Positions 22,573 to 36,016 are shown, numbered from the stretch's first letter. The stretch is DNA of 64,000 nt from Camillea tinctor (GCA_022578605.1 MU394052.1:1178001-1242000), one strand, 5' to 3'. Notes: generated by a model not told the origin, from the letters alone. Numbers and translations: made by a program.

Positions 22573-24463
22573 GGCGAGACAATGATAACTATATTCATCT
22601 ACATAAACGAAATAGGGGGGCGAGGAAATAGGGGACAGCAAGGCTCCTTATGATAAAGGAAATATATCACTGGCTGTTAGAACGAATATAAGTAAAAGGT
22701 GATATTATCAAACAAGCGGTACTAAATAATATACACCTATATGAAGGGATGCTGTGTTGGTGGTTTATATACAAACATAGGTTGGTCATATGCGTGTGTA
22801 CGGTCCCCTACCGCACCATACCCTTCCAACAGACAGCAATGATCGGCCAATCCCCTCCTCTTCAATCAGACGAGCTAAATGCTGCTTTGGGATGAAGATC
22901 GGTCTTGGTGCATGACAACCCCTCTGGATCTGTCCCAGGGCCGAGGCTGCTGCAGGTCGACAACACCGGCCGAGGCATGTTCTTATTGGTACTCGAGCTC
23001 GTAAAGATACTATTTCTAGTAACTGTTACAATTAAGTGGTCATAGAAGATGAATGACGGGGAGTCCGGAGGTCTACGCTATCGGTGGGGTACATTGAAGG
23101 CCGGCTGGCCGGGGTAGCTCAAAGCGGAGGGTCGGCCCCGCTACCGAGTGTGGACCTAGATAGTGGTAAGTCATTGACGATAAGAACCTTAGAGTTAGGG
23201 AATACCTTAGGTAATTATTATTTCTATTTCTTAGACCAATGGACCGAGGCTAGTAGGTAAGCGGGAAAAACAATTACTTCGGCTTTAAGAATACCTTCTA
23301 CTAGTACTGCATTCGATTAAGGTATATGTAATACACCTGGCCTACGTCATTGTCGGGATTAATATACGGAGTCGCTTTCTAGCTGTACAACTAGTAGTGG
23401 TAAGTATATTATTTATAGATCGGCTTTCCTTTTATTATCAGTTTTTATTATACGTATCGTACCAATATACAGCGACAAGGAAGATAGCTCCTAGGAAGTT
23501 GTCATATTGATCTTGTCCAACCCACTCCACATAGTCGATGCTATCAGAAGCGGTATAAAGGCATCATTCATCCATTTGGACTTTATTTTGTTTCCACTTG
23601 CCAAGGCCTTGGAAGTTGCAAATACCTGTGTTTTAGTTTCACTGATAAAACTTGAGGTTTATATGCGAAGTTTATATGCAAAGAAACTAAAACTTCAATG
23701 TGCTCTGGCCTATGACCACAGACCCGTCAGTAAGTAATTATGGTTGGAGGGTCAGCAAGTTGTGAAACAGAAAGTCTGTTCGGAACAATTCATGTAGCAA
23801 GGAGCAAAATAAATAGTATTTTCGCGCACACACATATACCCCCTCCGATACAGAGTTCAGCTGCTCTGACCGGCTAAAATGCAGCCTCGACTCGCCTAAC
23901 ATGTGATCCAAATGTCGGTTTTTAGTGGTTGAGAGTGGTAAATGTCTCTAGGTTAGGTAGGTTAAGTATCTGCAAGGCACGCGGCCAATGATGACATTTT
24001 GCGGGATTACTACTTGGGGGTTATTTTAAGTAACCGTAGGTCCAATGGAAGTGTAATACCTACCTACCTACCTACCTAAAGCCTACTGTAAACTCAGGTC
24101 CGCCAGTGTATGCACTACTGGTAACTTAGAACTTACCCATTGACCCCTCGGATTTACCGGGCAATCCGTATCCGAGAAATTCCCTAGAGGTCAACTAAAT
24201 TCCCTGTCAGTGGATCCTTTTACAGGTCCACTTTTCCGCCTTATCCCGAGAGAAAATTGTTTAATCGCAACTTTTTTTTTTTTTTAATTGAGGACAGCTT
24301 CTGTTTCCTTATTTTCCCCTACAAGTTGTAAAAGCCTCAAACCTCAAAAGAAAACAAACGAAGGCATCACCAAGCCTCCTCCAACTCCCCTCTACACCAG
24401 TGAACGGCTCTTCTCGTTCACCTCTCCACTCAATTCTTTTTTCTTAACCCTCTAATATTCACA
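22573..24463. other. Divergent intergenic region, mpaB-like and phosphate carrier
   Basis: No gene recognised in 1.9 kb. It contains the TACC microsatellite and a T-tract near 24271-24286. A pyrimidine-rich run (24380-24450) immediately before the phosphate carrier ATG is typical of highly expressed fungal housekeeping promoters. Confidence 0.6.
24057..24078 (+). repeat. (TACC)5 microsatellite
   Basis: Five exact TACC units plus a partial copy, about 390 bases upstream of the phosphate carrier start. Confidence 0.9.
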
Positions 24464-25693
24464 ATGTCTGCCGCTGTCGTGCCCGGGCAGGCTGCCCCCG
24501 AGAAGCTCAGCGGTGTTGCTCTCTACTCCAGATTCGCCCTCGCCGGTGCTATCTGCTGTTCCGTTACCCACGGTGGTCTTACTCCTGTCGATGTGTATGT
24601 CTTTTCCTTTTTATTTTCTTCTTCTGCTTCTTCTTTCCCTTTTCCTTGCGCCCGCCCGCCCAATGTTCCAATTCTATGTTTCTTCCTCCCCGCGACCGCT
24701 CTTATGAGCTAATGTGGATGGAAGTGTGGGTCCGGATAACGGGAACGGGAGAAGGGACCCTACCGACTGTCTGCGCCAGATCAGTTAAAAAAAAAAACAA
24801 TACTAACACTTCATCTACAGCGTCAAGACCAGAATCCAGCTGGACCCTGCCACGTATAACCGTGGTATGATCTCTGCCTTCCGCCAAGTCGTTTCCAACG
24901 AAGGTGCTGGTGCCCTTCTGACTGGTGTTGGCCCTACCTTCGCCGGTTACTTCCTCCAGGGTGCCTTCAAGTTCGGTGGATACGAATTCTTCAAGCAGCA
25001 GTCCATCAGCTTGATCGGCCTCGAGAATGCCAGCAACTACCGTACCGGTGTCTACTTGGCTTCGTCTGCCGCTGCCGAATTCTTCGCCGATATCGCTCTC
25101 TGCCCTCTTGAGGCCACCCGTATCCGTCTCGTCTCCGAGCCCACCTATGCCAACGGTCTAGTTGGCGGTTTCAGCAAGATGCTGAAGCAGGAGGGTGTTG
25201 GCGCTTTCTACGCTGGTTTCGGTCCCATCCTCTTCAAGCAGTGAGTATACCCGCCCAAGTGAAAACACTGACTTATCACTATGCGCCAAATACTCACCCC
25301 CCATACAGGGTTCCCTACACCATGGCCAAGTTCGTCGTCTACGAGAAGGTTGCCGAGGCTGTCTTCCGCAAATATCCCAAGAAGGACATGTCCGACGGCA
25401 TGCAGACTACTGTTAACCTGGGAGCCGGTCTGATTGCTGGTTTCGCCGCCGCCATCGTCTCCCAACCCGCTGACACTATGTTGTCTAAGATCAACAAGAC
25501 CAAGGGTCTCCCCGGTGAGAGCACCACGAGCCGCCTGATCAAGATCGCCAAGGAGCTTGGTCTCCGCGGCTCATATGGTGGTATCGGTGCCCGTCTGTTC
25601 ATGGTGGGTACTTTGACTGCCGGTCAGTTCGCCATCTATGGCGACATCAAGAAGGCCCTCGGCGCCACTGGTGGTGTAGAAATTTCGAAATAA
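24464..25693 (+). CDS. Mitochondrial phosphate carrier (MIR1/PIC type)
   Basis: Exons 24464-24594, 24821-25240 and 25309-25693 give 311 residues (introns 226 and 68 bp; donors GTATGT and GTGAGT; acceptors CTACAG and ATACAG), the family's normal length. Three tandem mitochondrial-carrier repeats are visible, each with a Px(D/E)xx(K/R)-type motif: PVDVVK from residue 41, PLEATR in the second and the degenerate PADTML in the third, the pattern typical of phosphate carriers. Blocks such as [49 protein letters not shown] and [16 protein letters not shown] match the phosphate subfamily. The protein sits in the mitochondrial inner membrane and imports phosphate with protons for ATP synthesis. Codons are strongly biased to C-ending forms, which fits high expression. 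This is the most securely identified gene of the window. Confidence 0.97.
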
Positions 25694-28600
25694 GTGTGTT
25701 TGGGCGGATAAAGGAAGGATTCTGGTGATCGTGGGCGTGGTGGTTGCGGTCACAAGGGACATAATACTCGGAAAGCGGGCAACACCTTTTTATATGGGCC
25801 AAGCATTGGGCTGGACCAATTAGAAAGGACCGGTTGCTTAGATAAAATAAGCGGGACCGTTGGGCATAGATCTCCAGCAAAGCTGTCTTATTTCTTCTCC
25901 TTTTTTTTTGCATTTAGACTGGGCGGAACTGGACCTAGATTTGCATGCTCCTTGCAAGTCACTTTGCTATGAGGCTTGGGGGAACATTGGAAATGTCTCC
26001 CCGATCCTTGTCATTCTTCTGTCTGCTATAGAGATAGACTAGAAAAACACGGCTAGAAGCAGATACGACCAGACAAAAAGTTGTATAATAGACTACCTAC
26101 CTAGTTAAAAAAACACTCGAACACTACTCTACTCCTGCTCAATCGGTATAAGCCTAAAATGTTTTAGGTGACCAGATTCTATCGGGACGTGTATTCGAGG
26201 GACAAGTATGCAACTCCTCCAAACGTGTAACCTAGAGAGATTTGGAGGGTGAAAGGATACATGCGGTAGGAAGCCGTTTTTAATTGAACTCGAGAGCATC
26301 ATAGCATACGTGCTCATACCGAGTAGTTCCAATGTCATAGTTATATTTCAAGTGTCGAAATGCGGCGCATTACATTATGTGTACTAGATTACTATGATAA
26401 AAGGGGGGATACGGCACTTGATATACTAGGCGCTAAGGCGGTACACTCCCATCTAGATCGATATGCCTTACATATCGAACAGGGGTTGGGTTTATAGTGT
26501 GATAAAAGGGGGCCCCTGTCGAAATCATATGAAGAAGAGAAAGACGGGGGATAAGATAATAGACTTAGATAACTAGGCGCAGAATGCAAAGGTATTTTTT
26601 TATATTATAGGAGCCAGGCGTTCTATATAGAGTTGAATGCCCCTAGGCTGAAACGAGATATATCAAGTGGGTGAAAGGAGATATACAACGGCGCGAGGAA
26701 GATGGGAGGCAGCAAACTATTACTCTGTGATTAAGAACAAATGTTAAGAAACCCTCCCTCAAAGTCTCGGGGTGTACACGGCTCTATTGTCAGGTACACA
26801 TTGTTTTACCCCATATCCATATAAACCAACCATTATGTTTGCTAAAGGTTACCGAACTTTCAGCATTGGGAACTCAATGGCTTGCTTCTCAGTTCTTGAA
26901 GGTGGATGAGACGTTTTACAAGCGAAGTCATTTGACACAATGTATAATTCTAGATGGCTCTAGCCTAGCTGTCCGTGGAACTTTGCCTTGAACAATGTTA
27001 ACTTCAATCGCATCAGGGTATCACGAAAGTAGGTACCTGACCTATCACGTTGCATTACCAAGTAGTACTTTGAATTGGCGTTTTCTACATGAACACATCT
27101 AATGGTGATGCCAGGTACTTTTTCTAATAGCTCTAGAATGTAAATAGGTCCTAGCTTAGATCTTCGCTACGCTCTTTGGTTCTAGGCAGTGATGATTCTG
27201 CTGCATAATTGCATTCACATTGATTTTAAATTATGAACCCTGGTTGTGATATCTGAGGTCACTGGTTTTGGAGTTTGGACATTAACGTGATGAACCCCTA
27301 TATATATGAAAAGTAGAGGGATATGTGATTTGAACCTGGGCATCTACTATCACCTAACTAATGCAATGAGGTTCGTTTATCCGATGGACGACGATAATGC
27401 CGATTATTTCAAAGTGGTGTTAATGCTCACCAATGAAGCGTATCTCATATAAAAAAAAGCTCCGTATGCTACTATCTTAGTTACATCAATGGACCTAGGA
27501 AGCTAATGCTGAGTTTATATTGATATAACTGTACCGATACAGTGTCTAGCTCAACTGATGTAGTGAAACACGATGACCCTTTTTTAGTATATGATGATCG
27601 TGGAAACACTGGTTAAGCTAGGTACACAAATGTAACTACGAGATGCTACCTGCAACCTCGCATGGATGTTATTCAACACAGCCCCCCATGTGAGTCTTAG
27701 CTGTCTGTAGAACGATATCGTACGGATCCATCTTCTTACCGCCATCATGTTATTGTGAAGAAAATGTTCACACGCCTGCGGAAATCGCCGTCCAAAGAGC
27801 GCAGATCTTTGGAGTATTCCCCTCTGTCCCTTATCCCCGACTCCAATGGTCGGGCTTGGCTTGCCAGTAAGGCTATTATGTCATTATCATTACATTTTCA
27901 CTCGCATGCAGTTCTTATTGGTGTGTTAATCGAGACCGACGGACCGACTACTAAGTACCATGCCTACATCACTATGTTGAACGAGGTAAGTATACTACCT
28001 AACCTAACCTTAGTATACTAGTAGTCTAACGCTTATGTTTAGGCATGGCATATGCACCAGACCTAAGAACATTGAAGCCAGGATAAATACTACAAGCAAG
28101 ATGTGGTTACACTATATCATATCTGGTCTCTTCAATATATACATATGTAGTATCTCTCGTTCGATGGGACTCAGATCAGATCTTGTTTGGGAGTGTCGTA
28201 TCAGCCTCGGAACTCTATTCGGTATATTTCCTCCCCTTCATCATGTCCCTATGAACATCATTTTACGTGACAATCAATGATACCACTGGCTGAGATTATG
28301 GTTGCATTTATTATGTATGTTACCGGCTGGATGGAAGTGCCGATGCAATATTCCCAATTCCTAGGTTAAGACAATGGGCAAAACTGACGCCACCTAACAT
28401 CATTAAGTGCACAATGAGCAATGAGTTATCTGCACGAGTCCTTGTTCTCACCACATAACGTCTGCTAGCGACAGGTCAGGGGTCATTCGGATACCTTGAC
28501 GCGGAGCACCTAACAACCCAATCACATTCCGTTATCCAGGCGACGAAATCACTTGATCAGATCCTTCACTGACGAGGCCTTGACGGTCCTCACTTGGCAC

Positions 28601-29070
28601 TCGGGCTAATAACCCAGCGGGCACCCCGTTCCCCGCGGCCGTTTCTCTCTTTTTTCTCCTCCCCCAGACTAGCTAAGGCGCGCTATTACTTACATGGAGA
28701 TTCCCCCACACGAAGATCCCCCCTGAACCCTGCTAGCATCGTGTGTAATTTCTCGACATATCTGGGGTATTGGAATGAGAGAACCACGTTGATTGTGGAT
28801 ACTGAGCCTAGATCTTGGTTCCTTTTCTTCTTTACGTCTTGAAAGTTGGAGAAAGCTGTCGATCAAACTAACGGAACTGAGCGAGCGGCCAAAAGCAGAG
28901 AAGGATTCTCGAATTCCCTTGTATACATATATAACCTGGGGACCATCCTGCCGCTCTCCACTCCCCCAAGTTGCCACGCCTCCGGCAAACCTATAATACA
29001 GTTTCGCTTCCCCCTTTCGCGAGAAGGTCGAGTAACCACGTTAAGGGTTTATAAGGGAAGGCCTCATAAT
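25694..29070. other. 3.4-kb intergenic interval
   Basis: No gene recognised. Open frames here (for example an 88-codon frame at 27755-28021) have no domain features. The last 150 bases hold a TATA-like box and leader for the MFS transporter. Confidence 0.55.
28928..28934 (+). promoter_or_regulatory. TATA-like box of the MFS transporter gene
   Basis: TATATAA about 137 bases upstream of the ATG at 29071. Confidence 0.35.
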
Positions 29071-30791
29071 ATGGGTTTCAAGGAGTTTGTCAAGCGGCGG
29101 TCGCTGAAAGCACCGGATCACAAGAGAACAAAAGCTGCTGAGCTTACGCTGCGAGAGTCGCTTTACCCAATTTGCTTAGTTACCGTCTTATTCTTCCTAT
29201 GGGGTTTCTCGTACGGCTTACTCGACACTTTGAATGTAAGTTGTCTATTCTCGTTCGTTCTAATTTGGTGTGAATCGCCTTCAAGGGAGAAAGGAAGACA
29301 AGACATATATTTTATGGATAGATGCACTAATACGATCGACTCTAGAAACACTTTCAAAATACCCTCGGAATCACAAGAGCCAGGTCGTCGGGTCTCCAGG
29401 CTGCTTACTTCGGGTTTGTTTATTCCTCACCAGAAGACACTTAGCAGCGCGTACTTGGCTAATCTCATTTTTCGCTCTACAGAGCTTACCCCTTCGCTTC
29501 TCTTGGCCATGCGAACTGGATTTTGAGACATTACGGCTACCGGGCCACATTCATATGGGGGCTATGTCTCTATGGTATGTAGCGTTACTGCCTGTTGTCA
29601 TTCGACTATTATGAGAGCTTTAGTCTCTAACCATCTCGTCAAAGGCGTTGGCGCATTCATCGCAATCCCGTGTATTCTCGCTCATTCCTTTGCTGGGTTC
29701 TGCATCGCCATTTTCGTAATCGGCAATGGGCTTGGCTCCCTCGAAACAGCCGCCAACCCTTATATCACGGGTAAGAATATCGTACGGAGTTTATCCCACG
29801 TGCTCTTTGTATATTAACATATTACCCTATAGTGTGCGGCCCTCCTAAGTATGCCGAGATCCGTATCAACATCTCGCAGGCTTTCAACGGGATCGGCACC
29901 GTGGTCGCCCCTGTGCTAGGCTCTTACGTCTTCTTCACCTTCAGCGACGCCGAGGCGATCCGCAACGTGCAATGGGTCTACATAGCCATCGGCATCTTCG
30001 TGTTCCTCCTCGCCATCGTTTTCTTCATGTCCACCATCCCCGAGATCACCGACGCCGACATGGCCTACCAGGCGACCGAGACGCACGCCAACGCCGACGA
30101 CAAGCCGTTCTGGAAGCAGTACCGGCTGTTCCACGCCGCCTTCGCGCAGTTCTGCTACACGGGCGCCCAGGTCGCCATCGCCGGGTACTTCATCAACTAC
30201 GTGCGCGACACGCAGCCCACCTCGGACGACCCCACGGCGGCGCGGCTGCTCGCCGGCGCGCAGGGGACCTTCGCCGCGGGGCGGTTCATCGGCGTCATCA
30301 TCATGAAGTACATCCGGCCGCGGTGGGTGTTCCTGGCCTTCCTGACGAGCTGCATCGTGTTCATCGCGCCGTCGATCACGCAGTGGGAGTGGAAGGGCGT
30401 CTCGCTGCTCTACGTCACCCTGTTCTTCGAGTCCATCTGCTTCCCCACCATCGTCGCCCTCGGCATGCGCGGCCTCGGCCGCCACACCAAGCGCGGCTCC
30501 GGCTGGATCGTCGGCGGCGTCGTCGGCGGCGCCTGCGTCCCGCCCCTGACCGGCGTCGCGGCCGATATCCACCACAGCACCGCCCTGGCCATGGTCGTCC
30601 CGCTGTGCTTCTTCGTCGCTGCGGAGTCGTACGCGCTCGCCGTGAACTTCGTCCCTGCTTACAGGGACCCGGCCGATGCTTTCTCCACTACGGAGGTTGG
30701 CTTGAGGGACGGCCCCCCTAGCATTGATGAGGAGAGCGGGGTTGTCGTTGCGGATGAGAAGGGGGCTGCTAATGTTGAGCAGAAGTCGTGA
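29071..30791 (+). CDS. FucP-like MFS sugar transporter
   Basis: Five exons, 29071-29235, 29346-29413, 29483-29574, 29645-29770 and 29833-30791, give 469 residues. All four introns (110, 69, 70 and 62 bp) have GT...AG ends, and every join restores conserved sequence: LLDTLN|KHFQNTLGI, AAYF(G)AYP, LCLY(G)VGAF and PYIT(V)CGPPKYAE. The protein has about 12 hydrophobic segments, a first helix ending FFLWGFSYGLLDTLN, and GNGLGSLETAANPYIT in helix 4, the signatures of the L-fucose:H+ symporter / glucose-galactose permease (FucP) branch of the major facilitator superfamily. Such proteins import hexoses with protons across the plasma membrane; fucose itself as substrate is not proven. The ATG at 29071 is the only in-frame ATG near the start. 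Exon 5 is strikingly GC-rich at third positions, while exons 1-4 are mixed. Convergent with the Mid2-like gene. Confidence 0.9.
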
Positions 30792-31926
30792 AAAATAAAA
30801 AGGAATTCACTAAAGAGATAACGAGTTTTTTTTTTTCCCTCATCAAGATAGATTTAGGTAGCACTTAGTTAGCGGATGATGAACACATCATGAATATATT
30901 GGTATCAAATGGTAAATGTCGTCTTGTGGTAATTTACTGTGTGGCGCTCACGATTGAGCATACGTCGGTTGAAATGAACAATCAGTAGGGATCACAGTTT
31001 CTACCCATAACACTCCCTTGCGTTCTGTTTAGCGACGATTGTTGCATTCACGATCCCTAAGACTATATTTACCCCCTTTTTATATTTATTTTGAACAGGA
31101 GTCAAACAAAATCCTCAAATAAAATGCTTGACTTTTTTACAATCTTGTACACAGGACAATGGACGTTCTAATAAGGTCGAGTACATAAATACTGATTTGA
31201 AGCGGAAAAAAAGCTATTGATCAATAATGTTTAATTTTGGCTATCTCCTGACTCTATACTCAACCTAAGTGTATCTACCGCGGCTAACTATTACCCAACC
31301 TAGCTTGCCTCCGAATTGAAAATATCGACAAGAAACCGCCCCCTCCGGGGAGAATAAACATTGTAGCAAGAAGTGAGCGTAGAGTCCAAGAAACACACAA
31401 AAAAACATTAACAAGAAAGGATTAGCCTGGCAATAAAAACAAGTAGTCAAGTTCATCCCTCGTCGCCTCATTATATGTGTATGCACCTGAAAGCATGTCG
31501 TGGACTTTCTTTCATCGGGGGTTTCCGAGAAGAAAAAAGGACGATAAAAAAGAGACAAATAACGATGAATGGACCTAGATCCCATCTAGGACCTCGAATG
31601 CGGGTATATGTGCTCCTGTAAGGGATGGTTGCCCCCGTTCCTAGAAAAACTCCTATCCTGTCTAGACTTATCCCCTCCCCCTTTCCCTTCAATCCCGACC
31701 CGTACATCCCAAAGGCAAATCGTAAGCAAGATGGCGTAAGCGAGTTAAGTACTATGTAGGGTAATTTTAGAAAGCGGTTGGTCTGTGGTATTGGATATTG
31801 CATTGTGAGATGTTAGGAGACGGGATGATTAGGTTTTCCGCTAGATAAATATCGCACGGGCATTTCATTAATAGAAGGCTCTCTACCCCGACCGGCGGAT
31901 ATCCGACAAGGACCTCAACCAAGTCA
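30792..31926. other. Convergent spacer between MFS and Mid2-like genes
   Basis: 1.1 kb between two stop codons; no gene recognised. Probably holds long 3' UTRs. Confidence 0.6.
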
Positions 31927-33604
31927 TTAGGGGCTGTCATCTAGCTCCGTCTTATCCAGCTTCGCGGCCGTCTGGCCGATGGCTAAGGTCGGGGGCCCAT
32001 AGTGCCCGTGCAACTCGAGGGGAATCTCGGTCACGGTGCCGAGCGGGGGCTGGGCTATGATCGGCGCCGTAGCCCCGCTATCGCCTATTGTTCTCGTGGT
32101 GGTGGTGGTGGTCGACGGGTCGCTGCTTCGCCGCACGTGCGCCGCGCCCGGCCTCGTCAAATTGCTGCTGTTCGACTGGCGCCGGGCCGCCGCTTCACTG
32201 GCATCTAGGGTGTCGAGCTCGGAGACCCCGTGCGCGCCGTACAGGCTGCCGGCCATCTCGCTGGCGTTGCTCCAGTGTCGGCGTCCGTAGAACGAGGACA
32301 CCTGCGAGTCGTAGCTGACGCGTTGCGCGTACCGGGCGTTATTGCTCTGGTTGTGGTTTGTGTCGTTGCTGTCGCTTTGGTACCCGCCGCTGCCATAGTT
32401 GTCTTGGCTCGACTGCCGGCCGTCGGAAACATCGGACGGCAGGATGTTGCCGAAAACACCCTGAGACCATATCGGCGGCGAGGATGTTCCTGAGCTCCCT
32501 TCACCGCCGCTGCTAGAGACGAGGAACCCGGGCGTCGTGGACTGCGATTGGTTTGCCACAGTCGAATCAGACTGTGATCGCATGTGCGGCGACAATCGCG
32601 CTCGCCTCCGGGGGTCTACATCTACACCGTCAACTTCGGAGACTGAGGGCTGTCCGAACCCAGACTTGTTCGAGTTTGTGGGCGGTTTGCTCGAGTCATA
32701 TCGACGTGATTCGGCTGCGGCGTTGGCGGCTTTTTCTGTCTTCCGTAGTCGTTTGATGATTAGCACGGCGGCAACTACAATTGCGATCAGTATCACGACC
32801 ACGGCTGCGATGATGCCACCTAATGCGGCGGAGGAGAGACCGCTCGTGCTATTATCACTACTGTTTGTTGATATAGCAGACTGCTTTGCTACGGTACTGG
32901 GAATTAATTTTGGAACCCCGATAGCAGCAGCTATGCTTGAGGAGAGATCAGGGCCCGGCGTGATGACTGATGTGGTTGTAACAACTGTACTTATGACATC
33001 GCCATTCGATTCTGTTCTCGTGGTTGTGAAGACGACAGGTAGTGTTGTCGGGGTGGTGTCGTAACACACACCTGAACCACACACCCTGCCGTCCGGACAG
33101 CATCCATACCCAAGAGAGGATGGGCAGCCGAAGAAACTTGTTGGACATGACTGCGAAGATTGCCCAGATGCTGGCAGACATGCAGAGCCTCCAGCACAAA
33201 TAAACCCGACAGGACAGCAGCTCCCTTCAAACAATGTCAGCATCTACACGCAGTTAAAATGTACGTCTCCTGAACTATCCGCACATACCTGCACCTGCGG
33301 TAAGAGGACAGTTATAATACCCAACCCGACCACAAGCAGTCGATGGGCCCGCGGTTGTCGCATAACAAGACGAAATATCGCATTCGTAACCATTTGGACA
33401 GCAACCTCCATTGACACTAGCAGGGCAGAGTGACCAGTCAGCTAACTGGCACGAGCTATCACGCTTCGGATGCCGTAAAACATTATTGTCCTTATCGATC
33501 CAATGTAGTTGGTATTCATCGCCGTTACTCGCTACCGATTCGCGCACCAAAGCCGCCAACGCCACCAATCCCACGCGACCCAGATGGCCCCAAGAACTTT
33601 GCAT
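31927..33604 (-). CDS. Single-pass cysteine-rich surface protein, Mid2/wall-sensor-like
   Basis: Minus strand, exons 33604-33289 and 33224-31927 give 537 residues across a 64-bp intron (GTATGT donor, GAAG acceptor; the join reads LTAGAG|SCCPVG). The start at 33604 gives an N-terminal signal sequence (GLVALAALV core, cleavage near VAS-N); an in-frame ATG at 33697 would add 31 residues before it. The ectodomain has three modules with CCPxGxxC (CCPNGYEC, CCPVGFIC, CCPDGRVC), then a Ser/Thr-rich stem (residues about 160-235) suited to O-mannosylation. A transmembrane helix covers about 238-262, followed by a basic stop-transfer (KRLRK) and a 275-residue Ser/Asn-rich cytosolic tail. This architecture resembles fungal Mid2/Wsc-type wall stress sensors, though no WSC domain is present. 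Function is inferred from architecture only. Confidence 0.8.
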
Positions 33605-35670
33605 GACAGACGAACTTCGATATTTGGCGATAACAGAGAGGCGTTGCTGCCTTGGGAAATTGGTATTGTTGGCGAAGAGCCTCGTGGTTTTTGGCAAGCT
33701 CCGCTACCTAGATCAGTCGACACACCTCTTGTTCCTTAGCTAGTTGAATCAGGTCTCGTGTGAGCTTGTCCCCCATTTGCTAGCGAGGTGTTCCGGTATC
33801 AAGCCCGAGCGAAGATGCGATAATATGAGGACGAAATTAGAACTTGTAACGTCGAAGATGAAGCGACGAGCAGAATCTTAGTAGAGATTCTTGGAAAGTA
33901 GCTGAGATAATCCTTCGCTTCGTATGTTAGGAAGTAAGCACGAGCAAGGCTGCGAAGTGTCAGGCCTTTCCACCCACCGACGAGGACGAATACAGCTAGT
34001 AGAGCGAAGCTCCATGCGGCACATCAAGCAGGCAATCGAGATATCTCATCCTTCATAGGTCAAGTCGTGAACACGCAGGGTGCGGGACCGACAGCGCAGA
34101 TCGGCAGGATACAACTCTAAGGGGGCAAGGGTTCACAAGGAATGGACTTCTTCGCAGTAAGGACATTTTTCAGGGAAGAAGATCAGCGGTGTTGGTTGAT
34201 TCCCATAACCTATAAGGAAAAGAGAACCCGGGAGAGCGACACCAATGAGAGGGCGGGAGGCGGTGGTCTAACCAACTGCAGTGCGTTCCAGCAGCTGCAA
34301 CGCTACTCGTATGCCTCCGCCCACTCGGGCGTCACCTCAGCTGTCTAACTAGCACATACATACAACCTAAGTTATACCATCCATGACGCCAGTCCAGAAC
34401 AGCTGTGTCACTTTCGGACCTCCAAGACTGCATACCCACCTGCCACCGCAAGCCCGTCAGCCTTTGTCGGCTGTGGTGATTGGGTCGTTGGCAGCCGAAG
34501 GGGGGTAGACTCACCATGAGAGCTCTAACCTTAGGTCTTTTGGTGTGACTACGTCTTTATGGGTGTTGGTTGACCGGATCGAACGGGTTGGAGAAGTGTG
34601 ACGTGAAAATATATTTAGACTGCTGCAAATTCCATGTACGAACAAACAACGGGAACTGGGCCTACCTCGTCGTTAATAGAGGGCATCTCGAAGTTTGGGG
34701 TAAGGAGATCGTTTAAGTTAGGTTAGGTCCGCGAGTAGATCTCTTGGTAAGGGTCTTACCCCTGTAGCATAAGCTGAGCAAAGGAAGCGTTGCTGGGTCT
34801 TCAAGAATAGAGACAACACTTTAACCTAGAAGAGAGAGGGAGTAAAAAAAAGAGGGCCTTGTCTGCATTTCTAGAGAGCGGCGATTTACCCTATATCGTG
34901 CTTAGCTCTTCTTGGGTCGATACACATGCTACCTAGTTGTAAACATAGGTACAGCCAACCCTCTTTGGGTTATGATAATCTAGCGGTCGGCGTGTAAGAG
35001 GAGGGAGGACTCTTCCACAGTCAGAAAAAAGTAAGTCATAAGATGGGCTCTCAACAGAGCCTCATACCCGATGCCATAGGAAGTTCGTGTTAACGATATG
35101 TATGTAGATTAATAAGTAGATCCGGTCAAGGTATATATGAAAGCGGCGTAATTATTGCATGCAGGTATTGCCTTTTTTTTCTTTTTTTTTCTTCTTTTCG
35201 ATAGTGGCGTACAGCATGAATGGAGAGAGGGGCAAAGTCGGGGGCGGCGAGGGGAGTGAGAGCCAGAGAGAGAGGAGCACCTTTCGCCTACGCCCCACGC
35301 TACTGCAAGTCGGATTGTAACTCGGCGGGTTCTATCGTGATGATTTGATTTTTCTTGGTTGGTCATATGCAATTAGCCTTAATAGCTATAGTAACCCCAC
35401 CATTTCAGATAATGAAGTTGTTCATGTGGCACGCTGAGCCTGTAGGCAAGCTTTTTGGTTGGTTTGATGACCTTCTAAGATATACTTAACCTAGTTTGCA
35501 GGACATGGACTACTTCATTATCGTGGCTGAGCTTGGTGCTAGGTTAGGTATACCTAGACATACACTATATGAGTTGAGCCGGAAGACATGGTGTTAATAA
35601 TAAGTGGTTAATCTATTTTGTTAGAACTGCCGGTCTATTATTGACCTCTCATATGTAAACAGAAATGTAG

Positions 35671-35700
35671 CTATATCTATATCTATATCTATATCTATAT
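35671..35700 (+). repeat. (CTATAT)5 microsatellite
   Basis: Five exact 6-bp units in non-coding DNA. Confidence 0.9.
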
Positions 35701-36016
35701 ATAAACTGCCGTTCTCCCTACATCGCATCTGGTTGATATAATTTCACCTCTTCCATATTCTTTTTCTATTTATTTTTTCCCTATAAGTTGTAGATATTCC
35801 GAACTTCTTAAACGGGGTTTATACCTAACCTACCTACTTGCTTACACGCTTGCCTACATACTATCTTCCTAGGCACATTAACCCATCTATATGAACATCC
35901 ATGTAGGGCCATTAGTAGTATTATGTAACATGGAAATGTTGGGATAAGTCTGATCTGGTGTCGGATAAGCGCCCAAAGTAGGCTTGATATTCAAGTCATC
36001 GCATTTGTAGTATTCA

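Noticed and set aside
27320..27370. Second tRNA-like stretch (GGTTCAAATC on the minus strand)
   Set aside because: Only part of a B box; no acceptor or anticodon stem.
28000..28020. CCTAACCTAACC resembling a telomere repeat
   Set aside because: Too short and not the CCCTAA unit; related TAACC/CCTA words are spread over all intergenic DNA here.
29916..30721. Long open frames on the minus strand (219 codons) and in another plus frame (249 codons) over the MFS exon 5
   Set aside because: They arise from the very GC-rich third positions of the real exon; their translations are Arg/Gly/Asp- or His/Arg-rich and show no family pattern.
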